A stretch of 64,000 nt of DNA from a bacterium (GTDB lineage: Bacteria > Planctomycetota > UBA1135 > UBA2386), in NCBI GenBank assembly GCA_030432695.1, contig JAUILN010000001.1, positions 1,047,885-1,111,884 of the forward strand, given 5' to 3'. Shown here piece by piece: positions 17,205 through 25,250 of the stretch (its first letter is position 1; each line of letters begins with the position of its first letter). A program made the position numbers and the translations under genes. The notes under the pieces were generated by a model. The model did not search any database, was not told where the DNA came from, and worked only from the letters and a program-made list of their open reading frames with translations.

Positions 17205-18452
17205 ATGATCATCCGCACGGCACCGCTCGACTCGCTCCACCAGGACCCGAGCAACGTCCGGACGCACGACGGCACCAACCTCGACGCGATCACCGCCAGC
17301 CTCGTCCGGTTCGGCCAAGCGGAGCCCCTTGTGGTCCAGAAGAGCACCGGCCGCGTCATCGGCGGCAACGGCCGGCTTCAGGCCATGAAGCAGCTGGGCT
17401 GGAGCGAGTGCGAGATCGCCGAGCTGGACATTGACGACCTGAACGCGACCGCGCTCGGAATCGCGCTGAACCGCACCGCGGAGCTTGCTGGCTGGGATGA
17501 GCCCGGGCTCACGCGCCTGCTGGAGCAGCTGCGCCACGAAGACGCCCTCGACGGCGTCGGCTTCGACGAGGCCGAGATCGATCGGCTGGTCGCCCAGCTC
17601 GACGCGGACGAGGCCGACCTCGGCGAAGACTCGGTCGAGGGGCCGCCGGAGCATCCAACCTCCCGTTCCGGCGACCTCTGGCAGCTCGACCGCCATCGCC
17701 TGCTCTGCGGCGACTCGACCCGCAAGGAGGACGTGCGCCGCCTGCTCGACGGGACCACCCCGTTCCTCATGGTGACGGACCCGCCCTACGGCGTCTCCTA
17801 CGACCCCGACTGGCGCAACCAAGCCGGCCTCTGCGAGACCGAGCGCACCGGCACGGTCACCAACGACGACCGCGTGGACTGGACCGCTGCCTACCAGCTG
17901 TTCCCCGGCACCGTCGCCTACGTCTGGCATGCGGGCCGATACGCAGCCGAGTTCGCGACCCACTTGCACGAGGTCGGCCTGGGGATCCGCGCCCAGATCA
18001 TCTGGCGCAAGCCGCGGTTCGCGATCAGCCGCGGGCACTACCATTGGCAACACGAGCCCTGCTGGTACGCGGTGCGCGAAGGCTCGTCGTCGAAGTGGTG
18101 CGGCGACCGCAGCCAGTCGACGGTCTGGGACATCGAGCCATGCGCCGACGACGAGGCGACCCGGCACGGCACCCAGAAGCCGGTCGAGTGCATGGGCCGC
18201 CCGATCCGCAACCACGGCACGCGTGAGGATGCGGTCTACGACCCGTTCGTGGGGTCGGGCAGCACGCTGATCGCAGCGGAGCGGTTGCAGCGGACCTGCT
18301 TCGCGATGGAGCTGGACCCCGGCTACGTGGACGTCGTGGTCCGGCGCTGGGAGAAGGCGACCGACGAGCAAGCGGTCCTCGACGGTGACGGCCGGACCTT
18401 CGCGGAGATCGCCGAGGAGCGCGCCGAGTCGCTGGTCACGGAGGCGAGCTGA
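17205..18452 (+). CDS. ParB-domain DNA adenine/cytosine-N4 methyltransferase
   Basis: A 415-residue protein. Residues 1-90 are a ParB/Srx-like domain (MIIRTAPLDSLHQDPSNVRTH, GQAEPLVVQKSTGRVIGGNGRLQAMKQLG). Residues about 160-410 are an N6-adenine/N4-cytosine methylase with catalytic TDPPYGVSYD near residue 190 and the SAM-binding DPFVGSGSTLIAAE near residue 347, in beta-class order. Such ParB-methylase fusions are typical of prophages and mobile elements, where they modify the element's DNA. No partner restriction enzyme is adjacent. A DUF5681-like gene follows after 3 bp. Fragments of relatives lie at 15.6, 54.2 and 55.1 kb. Confidence 0.9.
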   Translation: MIIRTAPLDSLHQDPSNVRTHDGTNLDAITASLVRFGQAEPLVVQKSTGRVIGGNGRLQAMKQLGWSECEIAELDIDDLNATALGIALNRTAELAGWDEPGLTRLLEQLRHEDALDGVGFDEAEIDRLVAQLDADEADLGEDSVEGPPEHPTSRSGDLWQLDRHRLLCGDSTRKEDVRRLLDGTTPFLMVTDPPYGVSYDPDWRNQAGLCETERTGTVTNDDRVDWTAAYQLFPGTVAYVWHAGRYAAEFATHLHEVGLGIRAQIIWRKPRFAISRGHYHWQHEPCWYAVREGSSSKWCGDRSQSTVWDIEPCADDEATRHGTQKPVECMGRPIRNHGTREDAVYDPFVGSGSTLIAAERLQRTCFAMELDPGYVDVVVRRWEKATDEQAVLDGDGRTFAEIAEERAESLVTEAS

Positions 18453-18455
18453 GCC

Positions 18456-18914
18456 ATGGCCGACAGCGCGGACGGAGAGCGGGACGAACGCGGGCGGTTC
18501 GCCAAGGGCAACCCAGGCGGCCCTGGCGGATCGCGTCGTCGCTCGTTCGTGCTGCGCCGCGCCGCCGAAGCCGCGATCACCGAGGAGCACGTCGAGGCGA
18601 TGGTCCGCAAGGCGACGCGGATGGGGCTCGAGGGCAACCTCGCGGCGATCAAGCTCGTGCTGGACCGGGTTTGCGGCAAGCCGGTGGACGCTCCCGCCGA
18701 GCCCGAGCCGATGGAGTTCAAGCTCCCCCGCCTGAAGACGATCGCGGAGTGCAACGCGGCAATCGACAAGCTGATGGACGGGCTGTGCGCCGGGGCCATC
18801 GACCGGGCCTCCGGGAAGCTGATGCTGGATGCGATCCAGGCGCGGATCCGGGCGATCGAGGCTACGGAGCTGGAGCAGCGGATCCGGGCGCTGGAGAAGA
18901 GCACTGGGATGTGA
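18456..18914 (+). CDS. DUF5681-like protein
   Basis: A 152-residue protein opening with RDERGRFAKGNPGGPGG, the Gly-rich motif of DUF5681-like proteins, followed by helical sequence and a C-terminal coiled-coil-like stretch (IQARIRAIEATELEQRIRALEK). Proteins of this kind often sit beside ParB-methylases or terminase genes in phage-like elements and may be small-terminase-type DNA-binding proteins. No large terminase gene is seen here. Its stop overlaps the GTG start of the next gene. Confidence 0.75.
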   Translation: MADSADGERDERGRFAKGNPGGPGGSRRRSFVLRRAAEAAITEEHVEAMVRKATRMGLEGNLAAIKLVLDRVCGKPVDAPAEPEPMEFKLPRLKTIAECNAAIDKLMDGLCAGAIDRASGKLMLDAIQARIRAIEATELEQRIRALEKSTGM

Positions 18915-19477
18915 CGGACGAGCAGGAGGCGATGGCGGGCAGGCCGATCGGCAGGCCGAGGCGGCTGGAGAAGGCGGTCAGGACCCGGCCGATCCCCGAG
19001 TCCCTGGTGGAGGTGGCGTTGGCCGAGTTCCGCGAGACCGGAGAGCTGCCTGACGACCGGCGGACCGCGGCGCAAGCCATCGACCGGGTGCTCAACCCTC
19101 GGATGCCGCCGCCGCCGATGGGACCCGAGAGGTTCGGGGCGATGGTGAGGGAGATCGCGGCGAGGCTCGAGGACGAGGACCTGGACGCCCCCTCACGCCC
19201 CGTTCGCTGTGCTCGCACCGAGCTGTACCACGAGGCGGTCTACGGCGACGACCACGAACGCCACGTGGCCCGCCGCATCCTGGCATGGCACGCCGACTGC
19301 GGCGTCGACGTCACGGCGCACGACTACCTCTCCGAGGCCGAGTTGCCGGACTACGGGACCTGCGGGATGCACCTGCTGTGGTTCCCGGAGCGGCTCGTGA
19401 AGCCGCCGCACGCGCGCCAAGCGAGGAGGCTGCTGGCGCGCTATGCCGACCTGCGGGAGCGGATCGACCGGAGTTGA
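18911..19477 (+). CDS. Hypothetical protein in the methyltransferase operon
   Basis: 188 residues from a GTG at 18911 that overlaps the previous stop (GTGA). The N-terminus carries GRPIGRPRRLEK, an AT-hook-like basic motif. The remainder is a mix of helices with a His/Trp-rich middle (HERHVARRILAWHADCGVDV) and no recognised domain. Translational coupling indicates it acts with the DUF5681-like protein and methyltransferase. It may bind DNA. Confidence 0.7.
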   Translation: MTDEQEAMAGRPIGRPRRLEKAVRTRPIPESLVEVALAEFRETGELPDDRRTAAQAIDRVLNPRMPPPPMGPERFGAMVREIAARLEDEDLDAPSRPVRCARTELYHEAVYGDDHERHVARRILAWHADCGVDVTAHDYLSEAELPDYGTCGMHLLWFPERLVKPPHARQARRLLARYADLRERIDRS

Positions 19478-19655
19478 CCCTAAGTGGCGTGAGCCGATCG
19501 TGGAGGCCGTGACGGCGTTCTCGGAGCTGGACGAGCTGCCGAATGACGACCTGATGCGCGAGGTCGTGCTGGCGGACGCCGAGCTGCAGACGCTGATGGA
19601 CCACGGGTCGGGCGCGACGATGCGGTTGCTGATCAGGGGGCGTTCGACGCTATGA
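19443..19655 (+). CDS. Small acidic hypothetical protein
   Basis: A frame of up to 70 residues with an ATG at 19443 and an alternative GTG at 19500. The plausible body is VTAFSELDELPNDDLMREVVLADAELQTLMDHGSGATMRLLIRG. It overlaps the preceding gene's end and is probably the last gene of the methyltransferase operon. No family is recognised. Confidence 0.5.
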   Translation: MPTCGSGSTGVDPKWREPIVEAVTAFSELDELPNDDLMREVVLADAELQTLMDHGSGATMRLLIRGRSTL

Positions 19656-19747
19656 GTCGAGCGCGCGGCTCCGACCGCCAGCCGGTCCTGGCGAAGCTCG
19701 GGAAGCTCGGCAACCGCTGAACAAGCCGGGCGGCAGCACAGCGCCCG

Positions 19748-20089
19748 CTACCCGACCTCGGTCTGGAGCACTTCCACCCGGGCCTCGACGACGTCAGGCT
19801 CTACAGCGGCATGGATGGCCGCTGCCCACGCATCAGCCGAATCTCGATCTTCGATCCGGGAAGTCGCCATCAAGACGGTGACGCAAGCCCCGGCCGGGAC
19901 GCGACTGAGCGCAGGCGACGCGGACCCCGGCACCACCAGCAACGACCGCAAGCCGAAGCCCTCGGCGAGCCGCTGGACGAAGCTGTCCACGAAATACTCG
20001 CGGGCGAGGTAAGCGACGAGATGCACCGTCCAGCCAGCACCCGGGCTGTCGGCACCCGTCGGAGGAGCAGGTTTCCGGACGGCGCTCAC
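19748..20089 (-). CDS. Hypothetical protein
   Basis: 113 residues. The middle alternates hydrophobic strands and helices (WTVHLVAYLAREYFVDSFVQRLAEGFGLRSLLVVPG) and resembles a small alpha/beta fold. The last 15 codons (VVEARVEVLQTEVG) end just before a non-coding gap. It is divergent from the GIY-YIG gene. No function can be assigned. Confidence 0.5.
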   Translation of the reverse strand: MSAVRKPAPPTGADSPGAGWTVHLVAYLAREYFVDSFVQRLAEGFGLRSLLVVPGSASPALSRVPAGACVTVLMATSRIEDRDSADAWAAAIHAAVEPDVVEARVEVLQTEVG

Positions 20090-20348
20090 GACCGGGAATC
20101 ATGCTGAAGACCGCGCGATCGCGCCATCAGGAGAGTTCGCAGGTGCGCCGCCCGAAAAAAGCTCGAGGACCAGCCGGCGGATGTCGCATTTGCTACCGAA
20201 TGCGACGGGAACCGTAGCTCCGACCTGAGGCACCCGGAGTTCACACGCACCCCGTGCTTGTGGCCACTCCGGGCCGATCCTCCAACCGGCCGATACCAGG
20301 AGAAGGCAGGGCGCACGGTGCGCCGCTGACGGGACGACCGACCGTACC

Positions 20349-21158
20349 ATGCGACTCTTCGACGCGCTCCAGGCACTCGACGCGGACATCGAACCGAAGC
20401 TCTGCAAGATCCACCTCGCCGTGGGGATCGGCATCAACGACCCCCTGGAGCGGTATCTGGAGGACGACTTCGATCGCTGGCAGACCGGTCAGACCCAGCG
20501 CAACTTCGAGCGCCCGCAGATCCTGTCGCTCATCCAGATGCCGACCCGGCACCTGTGGCTCTTCGCGGGCGTGCACGACTCACTCGGCTGCGAGCAGGAA
20601 CGCGAGCGACTGTTTGTCTACAAGACTGAGCGGCGCCCAGGTCCAGACGGCCTCAATGGCCGACTCGTAGTTCGGTTCGAGCGACCCGGCCGGCAGTCCT
20701 ATCTTCGGGCCGAGCGATGGGTCGACTCCCTTCTGGTGCACGAAATCCGGCCCACCCCGCTCGATGTCGAGGAGTTCCCCGGCTTCGCCCACTGCACCCT
20801 CCCGAAGCGGAAGCTCGACCTCATCGTCCGCCAGCAGGTCGAGTCGTGGCGATCGGCGCTCATGAACGTGGCCGGCGTCTACGTCATTGCCGACACGTCC
20901 ACCGGGATGCTGTACGTCGGCAGCGCCACCGGCGAGGAGGGGCTCTGGTCGCGGTGGAGCAGCTACTCCCACACGGGACACGGCGGAAACGCCGAACTCC
21001 GGGCACTTCTGAAGGAGCGCGGCCCGGAGCATGCCGATCACTTCCAGTTCGGGATCCTGGAGATCGCAGGCACCCACGCCGGGGACGTGATCTCGCGGGA
21101 GTGCTACTGGAAGCAGCTCCTGCTCAGCCGCGCGCCCTTCGGCTTGAACGCGAACTGA
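20349..21158 (+). CDS. GIY-YIG nuclease-family protein with N-terminal extension
   Basis: A 269-residue protein. The C-terminal 90 residues are a GIY-YIG domain: GVYVIADTSTGMLYVGSA holds the two strand motifs, followed by WSRWSSY (catalytic Arg candidate) and SRECYWKQLLLS (metal-binding Glu candidate). The first 175 residues are an unrecognised domain rich in aromatic residues. GIY-YIG domains nick or cut DNA in homing endonucleases, restriction enzymes and repair enzymes. A mobile-element or defence role fits the neighbours but is not shown. Confidence 0.8.
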   Translation: MRLFDALQALDADIEPKLCKIHLAVGIGINDPLERYLEDDFDRWQTGQTQRNFERPQILSLIQMPTRHLWLFAGVHDSLGCEQERERLFVYKTERRPGPDGLNGRLVVRFERPGRQSYLRAERWVDSLLVHEIRPTPLDVEEFPGFAHCTLPKRKLDLIVRQQVESWRSALMNVAGVYVIADTSTGMLYVGSATGEEGLWSRWSSYSHTGHGGNAELRALLKERGPEHADHFQFGILEIAGTHAGDVISRECYWKQLLLSRAPFGLNAN

Positions 21159-21182
21159 GGCGCGCCAGCCAAGTGCGGGTGG

Positions 21183-21581
21183 TCAGCGAGCGCCGACCAG
21201 CTCCCGCACCTGCGCCAGCTTCTCGCGGAGGTCGTCGCGCTCCTGCTCGAGGTCGCGGATGTGCTCGATCAGCGAGTTGACCGCGCCCGACGGATCCGCC
21301 GGGCGGACCTTCCGGGGACGACCAGGACCACGGCGACCAGGCACGGCACGCGACGCCGCAGCCTTCTTCGCCCCGGCCTTCGACTTCCGACGCGTCGTGG
21401 TCTTCGACTTCGGATCGCCCGCCTGCCCGAGCAGCAGCTGCGCGCGCCCGTACACGATCGGCCAGACCTTGTGGCCCTTCTTCTCGGCGACCTTCGAGAC
21501 CTCGGCGAACGGTGCGCCCGGCTTCTTCTCCAGATACTTCTTCACGAATGCGAATGCGGCTTTGCCTTGTTCAGATGCCAT
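21183..21581 (-). CDS. Basic AT-hook DNA-binding protein
   Basis: 132 residues from MASEQGKAAFAFVKKYLEKKPGAPFAEVSKVAEKKG. The frame's earlier ATG at 21623 adds an unlikely 14-residue extension. The N-terminal 50 residues look like a small helical (HTH-like) domain. A Lys/Arg/Ala linker follows, then an AT-hook (RRGPGRPRK) and a C-terminal coiled coil (LIEHIRDLEQERDDLREKLAQVREL). It is probably a nucleoid-type or regulatory protein carried by the element. Confidence 0.75.
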   Translation of the reverse strand: MASEQGKAAFAFVKKYLEKKPGAPFAEVSKVAEKKGHKVWPIVYGRAQLLLGQAGDPKSKTTTRRKSKAGAKKAAASRAVPGRRGPGRPRKVRPADPSGAVNSLIEHIRDLEQERDDLREKLAQVRELVGAR

Positions 21582-21782
21582 GCGAGCTATATCGCGCCAG
21601 ACGACGGATCTTCGCAAGGGCAAAGCGCGTAAACGGGGTGACGCGGCGCGGTCGCCGCCAGCACTCCGGCCGTCAGTTCTCGGCTGCCACCTCAGCTGTA
21701 ACGCCGGAAGCGGCTCGCAGGCAGACCGGCCGAGTCCCCCGATCTACGGCGGTGGATTGCCGGTGACGGCTCGGGCCGCGGG

Positions 21783-22169
21783 TCAGTCGCCGTGATCGGA
21801 CACCCGCTTACGGGCCAGCTTCGCCCGCAGCTCGCGGACGTGCGCCATCAAGCCCAGGACCGACTCGGGCAGCGGTTCGGCGTCCAGGTCACGCGGATCG
21901 GCAACCTGCGGCAGCATCTCAACGTCGCCGCGAACAGCGACACCGAGGTCGGCCACCGCCTCGTCAGCATCGAGGTAGACCCCGAGCTGGAGAGCCACCT
22001 CGCCCAGCAGGCTCAGGATCCGCTCCATGTGGCTCAGGTCCGCCTGGGTCGGCTCGACCGGCGTCTTCTGCAAGGCGGTGTATCGCTGCCGGAGCAGCGG
22101 CCGGATCTCCCCCACCAAGTTCAGAGCCTGCTCGACCCGGGCGTCGTGCTGGAAGCGCAGGTCGGTCAT
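21783..22169 (-). CDS. Hypothetical helical protein, second gene of a coupled pair
   Basis: A 128-residue, mostly helical, acidic protein with no recognised domain. Its ATG overlaps the stop of the upstream gene at 22166-22169, so the two are translationally coupled. The pair lies between the AT-hook gene and the tyrosine recombinase and is transcribed away from the recombinase. Confidence 0.65.
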   Translation of the reverse strand: MTDLRFQHDARVEQALNLVGEIRPLLRQRYTALQKTPVEPTQADLSHMERILSLLGEVALQLGVYLDADEAVADLGVAVRGDVEMLPQVADPRDLDAEPLPESVLGLMAHVRELRAKLARKRVSDHGD

Positions 22170-22507
22170 CGGTCGCCATCCTTGTAGAAGAGCGCGAACC
22201 GGTCCTCGACCTCCTGGTCGGTCTCGATCACGCCGAGGTAGCGCGCGAGGTTGCAGAGGCTCTTCATCGTCTGCGTGATCTTCCGCACGTCGCCCCAGGT
22301 CGGCGGCTGCTCCAGCTTCTGGATGAGCGGGTTGCGGTCGTCCACCGCGTTGGCCAGCGCGTTCAGCAGGTCCCTGGCCTGCGAGCAGCGCCAGCCGAGC
22401 GCGCCGAGGGCGTCGCCCTCCGCTTCGAAGCGATCGCGCTTCTCGGCGGTGGTTAACGGAAGGTCGCTGGTGTTGTTGGTGAAGCGGGGTGCGTCTTGGT
22501 TATCCAT
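22166..22507 (-). CDS. Hypothetical helical protein, first gene of a coupled pair
   Basis: 113 residues from MDNQDAPRFTNNTSDLPLT. An in-frame upstream start at 22558 is possible. It is helical, with the segment GDALGALGWRCSQARDLLNALANAVDDRNPLI, and no domain is recognised. It is divergent from the recombinase across a 270-bp gap that holds a hairpin and inverted half-sites. Confidence 0.65.
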   Translation of the reverse strand: MDNQDAPRFTNNTSDLPLTTAEKRDRFEAEGDALGALGWRCSQARDLLNALANAVDDRNPLIQKLEQPPTWGDVRKITQTMKSLCNLARYLGVIETDQEVEDRFALFYKDGDR

Positions 22508-22621
22508 TGCGGTCACATAGACGCTCGAATCGCCGGACACAGCAAGTCCGTAACCCATTGCTATCGGTCACATTCCGAAGGAAATGCGACGGCGGCCCCG
22601 GCTCCGTGGGTCGGTTGCGGG

Positions 22622-22668
22622 CCTCCGCACCGTTGAACCAACGGTGTTTCAACGGTGAATCGCGGAGG
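22622..22668. repeat. Large imperfect hairpin upstream of the recombinase
   Basis: CCTCCGC (22622-22628) pairs with GCGGAGG (22662-22668). Inside it ACCGTTGAA pairs with TTCAACGGT, leaving a 10-base loop and a 5-base bulge. There is no T-run. It may be a recombination or regulatory structure. Confidence 0.6.
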
Positions 22669-22726
22669 AACGCCCGGTTTCGCATTGGCTGGCCTGGGGT
22701 CGGTCAGGACTCGAACTTCATCCCGT

Positions 22727-22775
22727 GGTTAGCACTTGCTGACCGCGCCGGGGACCAGCCACATGGTGGTCAGCA
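22727..22775. repeat. Inverted half-sites resembling a tyrosine-recombinase core
   Basis: GGTTAGCA-CT-TGCTGACC (22727-22744) is a near-perfect inverted repeat with a 2-bp centre. A third copy of the half-site, GGTCAGCA, lies at 22768-22775 and touches the recombinase ATG. Just upstream, 22702-22715 on the minus strand reads GTTCGAGTCCTGAC, like a tRNA T-arm. The site could be attachment-site sequence or an operator for the recombinase itself. Confidence 0.45.
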
Positions 22776-23647
22776 TGAAGGTCCAAGCCGCACTCCAGGA
22801 GTTCCTCGTCCAGCTCGAAGCCGACGGCCGCTCGCCGCACACGATCGGGCAGTACCGCAGGCACGGCAGAGCCCTGTTCGACTGGCTCGAGCGAACCGAG
22901 AACAGCACCGCGGTCGCCGATCTGACCCCCGGGGTCATCGCCGGGTTCTTCGCCGATACGGCGACTCGGGCCAGCGCGCGCGGCGGAACCAAGAAGGCGA
23001 CGTCGCTCAACGCGATGAGGACCAGCATCCGTTGCTTCGCCGGATACCTGCGCGACACCGGTCGTACCGCAGAGAACCCAGGCCGGCTGCTGCGTCGCGC
23101 GAGGTGCGCGCCTCCCCCGCCACGAGCCCTGCACGACGATGAGCAGCAGCGGCTCCTCGAGGTTCTCCGTGCGGCGACCGGAACCGAAGGAGAGCGCGAC
23201 CGGATGCTGGTCACCCTGCTGCTCCGAACCGGCATCCGGATCGGGTCGGCGATCGCCCTCGACGTTGAGGATGTCGATTTCGGCCACGGCGAGCTGACCC
23301 TGCGGACCACGAAGAACAGCCGCCCGATCACCATCGTCCTGCCCGACGCGGTCGGGACCGAGCTGAAGGGTTTCCTCGGCGGTCGCACCACGGGTCCGGT
23401 GTTCACGGCGCGGGGCAGCCGGATGTCGATCCGGCACGCGCAGCGGCGGATCTCGACCTGGCTGGAGAAGGCTGGGATCTCGGGGAGGTCGGCGCACTCC
23501 CTTCGGCACACGCTCGCGATGCGGATCTACTCGGCCACCGGGGACCTCCAGATCACGCAGGCGGCCCTGGGACACTCCAGCGTCGTTTCGACCACGATCT
23601 ACGCGCGGGTGGACAGGCAGCGGCTTCGGCGGGCGATGCAGGGTTAG
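22775..23647 (+). CDS. Tyrosine recombinase / integrase
   Basis: 290 residues from MKVQAALQEFLVQLEADGRS; ATGs at 22736 and 22763 would add 13 or 4 residues. Residues 1-100 are the SAM-like core-binding domain. Residues about 115-285 are the catalytic domain with the first Arg in LLRTGIRIGSAIALDVEDV, HSLRHTLA (H-x-x-R), GHSS (second His) and the nucleophile tyrosine in TTIYARV. All catalytic positions are present. It is likely the integrase of the element spanning this region, consistent with the half-sites before its start. Confidence 0.92.
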   Translation: MKVQAALQEFLVQLEADGRSPHTIGQYRRHGRALFDWLERTENSTAVADLTPGVIAGFFADTATRASARGGTKKATSLNAMRTSIRCFAGYLRDTGRTAENPGRLLRRARCAPPPPRALHDDEQQRLLEVLRAATGTEGERDRMLVTLLLRTGIRIGSAIALDVEDVDFGHGELTLRTTKNSRPITIVLPDAVGTELKGFLGGRTTGPVFTARGSRMSIRHAQRRISTWLEKAGISGRSAHSLRHTLAMRIYSATGDLQITQAALGHSSVVSTTIYARVDRQRLRRAMQG

Positions 23648-23740
23648 AACGCTTCAAGGTGAGACGCCACCTCCACGACGCCACACCGGCCGCGCCAGGA
23701 GCGTAGACAGCAATCTGCCGATCCTGTATGCGATCCTCTC

Positions 23741-24850
23741 ATGTCCAAGGCGACGGGCGGAACGGAGCAAAGCCCCGAAGATCCTCAGTTTCCAGGGGAG
23801 CGAACAGCTTCGCTGTGGGATCTCCTCGACGGCGTAGATCGGCAGTTCTTCCTTCTCGGTCAATACCGTGGGCTTCTGGCCATGCGCGGCCGTGCCCGGG
23901 ACCCAGAGCGCGACGGTGCCATCACGCGGTTACGCAAGGTCCTTCGGAAGTGGTTTCCCTCGGCACTGCGTTCGGGAGACACGTTCCTCCGCTCGTGCTT
24001 CGAGCGGGTTGGCAACAAGGACAAGTCTCGGCGGCTTCTTCAGCCGGCGGACATAGCGGTGCAACGAGACCGCTGCCTTCTTGAAGTGGCGGAATCTGCC
24101 ATCGGCCAATGCAAGCACGAGGACCAAGTCTTGGCGGCTTTCCAGGATGCTGCGAAGCAGTGGAGGCTCTATCTCCCGAAGGTCTACGAGCGACCGATCG
24201 GACACCGATGGATCGAGCGAGGCGACACCCTCCAGCACCACTTGCGATGGGACACTCCGGAGGACATGAAGCGGTTCCGGTCTGTTCGCGGCGCATCGTT
24301 CGCACTGGCCGCCAGTTGCGATCGTCTCGCGATTGCGTGTCGAACTCTCGACCCGAAAGCGAACACCATTCCTGCGAGTCGCCTCTCGCACAGTCTGCGA
24401 GAGTTCCCAGTCTGGATACACGAACCGTCTGGACGGGACGTAATCCTCGTGGATCAGCAGACTGAGCTGCTCCGGGACGTCGAAGTGATGGCCAGGGACT
24501 TCCGCGTTGCGATAGCGGCACGCGACGTTCGCACAGCGGACTCGGATCCCACCAGCGCAGATCCTCCCGCGTCGCGCGCAAAGCCGGGCGTGTCAGTTGG
24601 TCCACCGACACCGGAGCCTGAGCCTCCATTCGAACTCCTGCGCAGGCTGCCCGCCCCTGGCGAAGATCCAGTGCGCCGGCAGGCCCTGTTGCGCCGAGCC
24701 GGTGTCATGAACACCGTTGGTTGCGAGACCACTCTCGATCGATACCTGCGCAAGCTCAAGGACGTTGGACTGGCGGAGGCACCGACCCGGGGCAAGTGGC
24801 GACAGACGCCCGCGGGCAGGACGGCCCTGGCCGAAGTCTCCGCTCGCTGA
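23741..24850 (+). CDS. Hypothetical protein with C-terminal winged-helix-like end
   Basis: 369 residues. The N-terminal 260 residues are helical and unrecognised. A Pro-rich linker (ADPPASRAKPGVSVGPPTPEPEPP) follows. The last 75 residues (LLRRAGVMNTVGCETTLDRYLRKLKDVGLAEAPTRGKWRQTPAGRTAL) look like a winged helix. Position 93 bp after the integrase and 73 bp before the DUF1580-like gene suggests a regulator or replication accessory of the element. Confidence 0.65.
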   Translation: MSKATGGTEQSPEDPQFPGERTASLWDLLDGVDRQFFLLGQYRGLLAMRGRARDPERDGAITRLRKVLRKWFPSALRSGDTFLRSCFERVGNKDKSRRLLQPADIAVQRDRCLLEVAESAIGQCKHEDQVLAAFQDAAKQWRLYLPKVYERPIGHRWIERGDTLQHHLRWDTPEDMKRFRSVRGASFALAASCDRLAIACRTLDPKANTIPASRLSHSLREFPVWIHEPSGRDVILVDQQTELLRDVEVMARDFRVAIAARDVRTADSDPTSADPPASRAKPGVSVGPPTPEPEPPFELLRRLPAPGEDPVRRQALLRRAGVMNTVGCETTLDRYLRKLKDVGLAEAPTRGKWRQTPAGRTALAEVSAR

Positions 24851-24923
24851 GCCTGATCATCCATCTTCCTCCAACTTCCGTCAGGACGCCTCATGGGTTC
24901 TCGGCTCGGCACCTTTGTCGCGG

Positions 24924-25250
24924 ATGACATCGGACACAGATCGAGACCTTCTCACACCCGCCGAAGCCGCCCAGGAGATCGCCCGCATCAGCGGCGACGA
25001 CCGCCCGGTATCAGCCAACACAGTCGGTCGCTGGATGACCCACGGGGCACGAATCGGCGGGCACCGTGTGGTCCTGGAATCCTGGCTTGTCGGCGCGCGA
25101 CGCCGCCGGACGACACGAGCCGCGATCTCGGACTGGATCTCGGCATGCACCGCGGCGGCGGCGCAGCATGACCGCAGCGAGCAGCCGAACATCCAGTTCG
25201 GTCCCCGGATCGGGAACCTGGCCCTCGTGGCGCAGGAGGCACAGAAATGA
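24924..25250 (+). CDS. DUF1580-like helix-turn-helix protein
   Basis: 108 residues. LLTPAEAAQEIARISGDDRPVSANTVGRWMTHGARIGGHRVVLESWLVG resembles DUF1580, a small MerR/excisionase-like DNA-binding family known mainly from planctomycetes. The start at 24924 is chosen because the domain begins there. It overlaps the primase-helicase start by ATGA, so it is coupled to it. It may act as excisionase or replication regulator. Confidence 0.75.
   Translation: MTSDTDRDLLTPAEAAQEIARISGDDRPVSANTVGRWMTHGARIGGHRVVLESWLVGARRRRTTRAAISDWISACTAAAAQHDRSEQPNIQFGPRIGNLALVAQEAQK

Noticed and set aside
18456..19655. Complete prophage packaging module
   Set aside because: Only DUF5681-like and small genes occur; no large terminase, portal or capsid gene follows.
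22690..22760. Complete tRNA gene before the recombinase
   Set aside because: Only a T-arm-like stretch is present; the acceptor and T stems do not pair properly.
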